Assembly: GCA_044870295.1 (NCBI GenBank)
Contig: JBIOYQ010000033.1
Location: forward strand, 1-15,456
Direction of reading: 5' to 3'
From: AC-52 sp044870295
GTDB taxonomy: Bacteria > Actinomycetota > UBA4738
DNA length: 15,456 bases
Below are positions 14,044 to 15,456 of this stretch, piece by piece. The position numbers were made by a program, and so were the translations under genes. Numbering within the stretch: position 1 is the first letter of the stretch; every line of letters begins with the position of its first letter. Under the pieces are notes generated by a model. It made no database searches. It worked only from the letters and a program-made list of their open reading frames with translations, and was not told the DNA's origin.

Positions 14044-15444
14044 GTGCTGGTGGCCGTGGCCCTGCCCGTCCTCGCCCTGCTCCTGCCGAAGCTCTCCACG
14101 ATCGACCTCGCCTATCAGGTCCGGACGGGAGAGCTCATGCTGCGCTCCCATCGCCTGCAGGATGCCGACGTGCTCACGTTCACGGCAGCGGGGCAGCCCT
14201 GGCTGAACCAGCAGTGGGGGTCGGAGGTGCTCTTCGCCCTGCTCCACCGCGTCGGTGGATGGCCTCTGCTCATCCTGACCCGGGCGGCGCTGGGCGGCGC
14301 CGTGGTGGGATTCGTGTTCCTGGCCTGCCGGGCCAGGGGCGCCCGGACCAAGTGGGCCGCGCTGCTGGCCATGGCGTCCTTCGGCGTGTGGCTCCCCGGC
14401 GGGATCATGCGGCCGCAGCTGTTCGGACTGGTGCTGTTCGCCGCCACGGTCTGGCTCGTCTTCGACCGCGCCCGTCACCCCGAGCGTCTGTGGTGGATCC
14501 CGGCCATGGTGGTCGTCTGGGCCAACCTGCACGGGAGCTTCTTCCTGGCCCCGCTGGTGACGGGTCTGGCGTGGCTCGAGGCCAGACACGCCGGTGAGGA
14601 TCCCGCCGTGGTCCGGCGGCTCGCGATCGTGGCCATCGCCTCGGTGGCGGCCGCCACGGTGAATCCGTTCGGCCTCCGCGTCTGGAGCTACGCGGTGGGG
14701 ATCCCCTCGAACCATGTGGTCGCCGACACCATCGTGGAGTGGCGGTCCCCGAGCCTGCGTACCGCCCCGGGGGTGGCCTTCTTCCTGTCCGCAGCGGCGG
14801 TCGCCCTTCTTCTGGTGCGGAGCCGGCGACCGATCCCGTGGACCACGCTGGTGCCGCTGGGGGTGTTCTTCGCCATCGGGCTCTTCGCGGTGCGAGGCGT
14901 CTACTGGTGGGCGCTGATCTCGGCACCCGTCCTCGCGGGCCTCCTCCCCAACGAGCTGCCGCGCTGGCTCTCCGCCGACCACCGGTCCCCGGCCAACACG
15001 GCGATGGCCGGCGCCATCGCGTTGACGGTGATCCTTGGGCTCCCGTGGCTCCGGACGTCCGGTCCGGGAGCCTCGACGTCCCTCTTGGACCACGCTCCAC
15101 CCGGCGTCACAACCTCTCTGGCGTCCGTGCTACGGCCGGGTGAGCGGATGTTCAACCCGCAGATCTGGGGATCGTGGTTCGAGTTCCGGTTCCCAAGCAA
15201 CCCCGTGGCTGTGGACTCCCGGATCGAGGTGTTCGACCCCTCGGTGTGGGACCGGTACGACCGGGTGTCCAGCGCGGCGGCCGACTGGAGAACGATCCTG
15301 GACGACTGGGGCATCGACGTCGTGGTGGCCAGCCGGCGACAGCAAGCCGCGCTCATCCCGGTCATCGGCACCGACCCCGACTGGCGCCTCGTCCATCAGG
15401 ACGCGGACGGCCTGGTGTTCGTTCGGGAGGGGCGGTCCCCGTGA
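14044..15444 (+). CDS. Polytopic membrane protein, GT-C-like layout; paralogue of the minus-strand gene at 4267-5757
   Basis: This 466-residue protein shares motif after motif, in the same order, with the gene at 4267-5757: TIDLAYQVRTG (19-29), WLNQQWG (53-59), HPERLWW (145-151), VWANLHGSF, NPFGLRVWSYA (207-217), TIVEW, IWGSWFEF (374-381), VDSRIEVF (390-397) and a C-terminus ending DADGLVFVREG. The layout is about eleven hydrophobic segments followed by a soluble C-terminal domain. It resembles uncharacterised GT-C-like membrane proteins; the activity is unknown. GTG 14044 is the first standard start, but similarity to the paralogue continues upstream (LSLSELWVLV against ISLPQLWAVV), where no ATG, GTG or TTG exists back to the in-frame stop at 13963. 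The N-terminus is therefore uncertain. It follows tadC in the same direction and overlaps the next start by GTGA, so it may be involved in modifying pilus or surface glycans. Confidence 0.83.
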   Translation: MLVAVALPVLALLLPKLSTIDLAYQVRTGELMLRSHRLQDADVLTFTAAGQPWLNQQWGSEVLFALLHRVGGWPLLILTRAALGGAVVGFVFLACRARGARTKWAALLAMASFGVWLPGGIMRPQLFGLVLFAATVWLVFDRARHPERLWWIPAMVVVWANLHGSFFLAPLVTGLAWLEARHAGEDPAVVRRLAIVAIASVAAATVNPFGLRVWSYAVGIPSNHVVADTIVEWRSPSLRTAPGVAFFLSAAAVALLLVRSRRPIPWTTLVPLGVFFAIGLFAVRGVYWWALISAPVLAGLLPNELPRWLSADHRSPANTAMAGAIALTVILGLPWLRTSGPGASTSLLDHAPPGVTTSLASVLRPGERMFNPQIWGSWFEFRFPSNPVAVDSRIEVFDPSVWDRYDRVSSAAADWRTILDDWGIDVVVASRRQQAALIPVIGTDPDWRLVHQDADGLVFVREGRSP

Positions 15445-15456
15445 ACCAGCCACGGC
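15441..15456 (+). CDS. Start of a further gene, cut by the window end
   Basis: A GTG at 15441 overlaps the upstream stop (GTGA) and is preceded by the purine-rich GGGAGGGGCGG at 15425-15435, the pattern seen at other junctions here. Only five codons (MNQPR) are visible, so no function can be given. Confidence 0.5.

Noticed and set aside
1..15456. CRISPR arrays, insertion sequences, tRNA or rRNA genes, phage genes or attachment sites
   Set aside because: I looked for regularly spaced repeats, transposase motifs, tRNA-like cloverleafs and integrase genes and saw none. The gene content reads as an ordinary chromosomal pilus and surface locus.

Overview
The window looks like chromosomal DNA of a high-GC bacterium, most likely an actinomycetote. 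The grounds are the very GC-rich coding, frequent GTG/TTG starts, tandem NarL/LuxR-type regulators, and a Tad (Flp/type IVc) pilus locus without an outer-membrane secretin, as expected of a monoderm cell. This placement is inference; there is no rRNA, tRNA or other phylogenetic marker in the window.

Layout. Positions 1-791 hold the 3' end of a secreted, repeat-type surface protein with a PxKF-like C-terminal domain. It is overlapped by a canonical NarL-type response regulator (788-1522). A second regulator follows (about 1535-2290) whose receiver domain has lost the phospho-accepting aspartate. Next is a large polytopic membrane protein (2304-4286). Its 3' end overlaps that of a convergent membrane protein of GT-C-like layout (4267-5757, minus strand).

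A 199-bp divergent intergenic region (5758-5956) separates that minus-strand gene from the Tad operon. It carries a 9+9-bp inverted repeat, a near-perfect Shine-Dalgarno sequence, and two mutually exclusive hairpins at the pilin ribosome-binding site.

The Tad operon runs from 5957 to 13973: Flp prepilin, TadE-like pseudopilin, TadG-like protein, RcpC/CpaB, TadZ/CpaE, TadA/CpaF ATPase, a TadB with an N-terminal von Willebrand A (VWA) domain, and TadC. Most junctions overlap by 4-10 bp, so the genes are probably translationally coupled. After TadC, and probably in the same transcript, lies a paralogue (14044-15444) of the minus-strand membrane protein. The two paralogues therefore bracket the pilus genes. 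A further gene starts at 15441 and runs off the window.

How the parts may work together. CpaF powers pilus assembly on the TadB/TadC inner-membrane platform, CpaE localises the machine, and the Flp subunit and the TadE/TadG-like proteins are exported. The prepilin peptidase (TadV/CpaA) that should process Flp and TadE is not in the window. The two regulators and the membrane proteins could control or modify the pilus, but that rests on proximity alone. The most distinctive points are the VWA-TadB fusion beside a TadG-like protein with no VWA domain, the degenerate receiver, the bracketing paralogues, and the RNA-level structures around the pilin gene.
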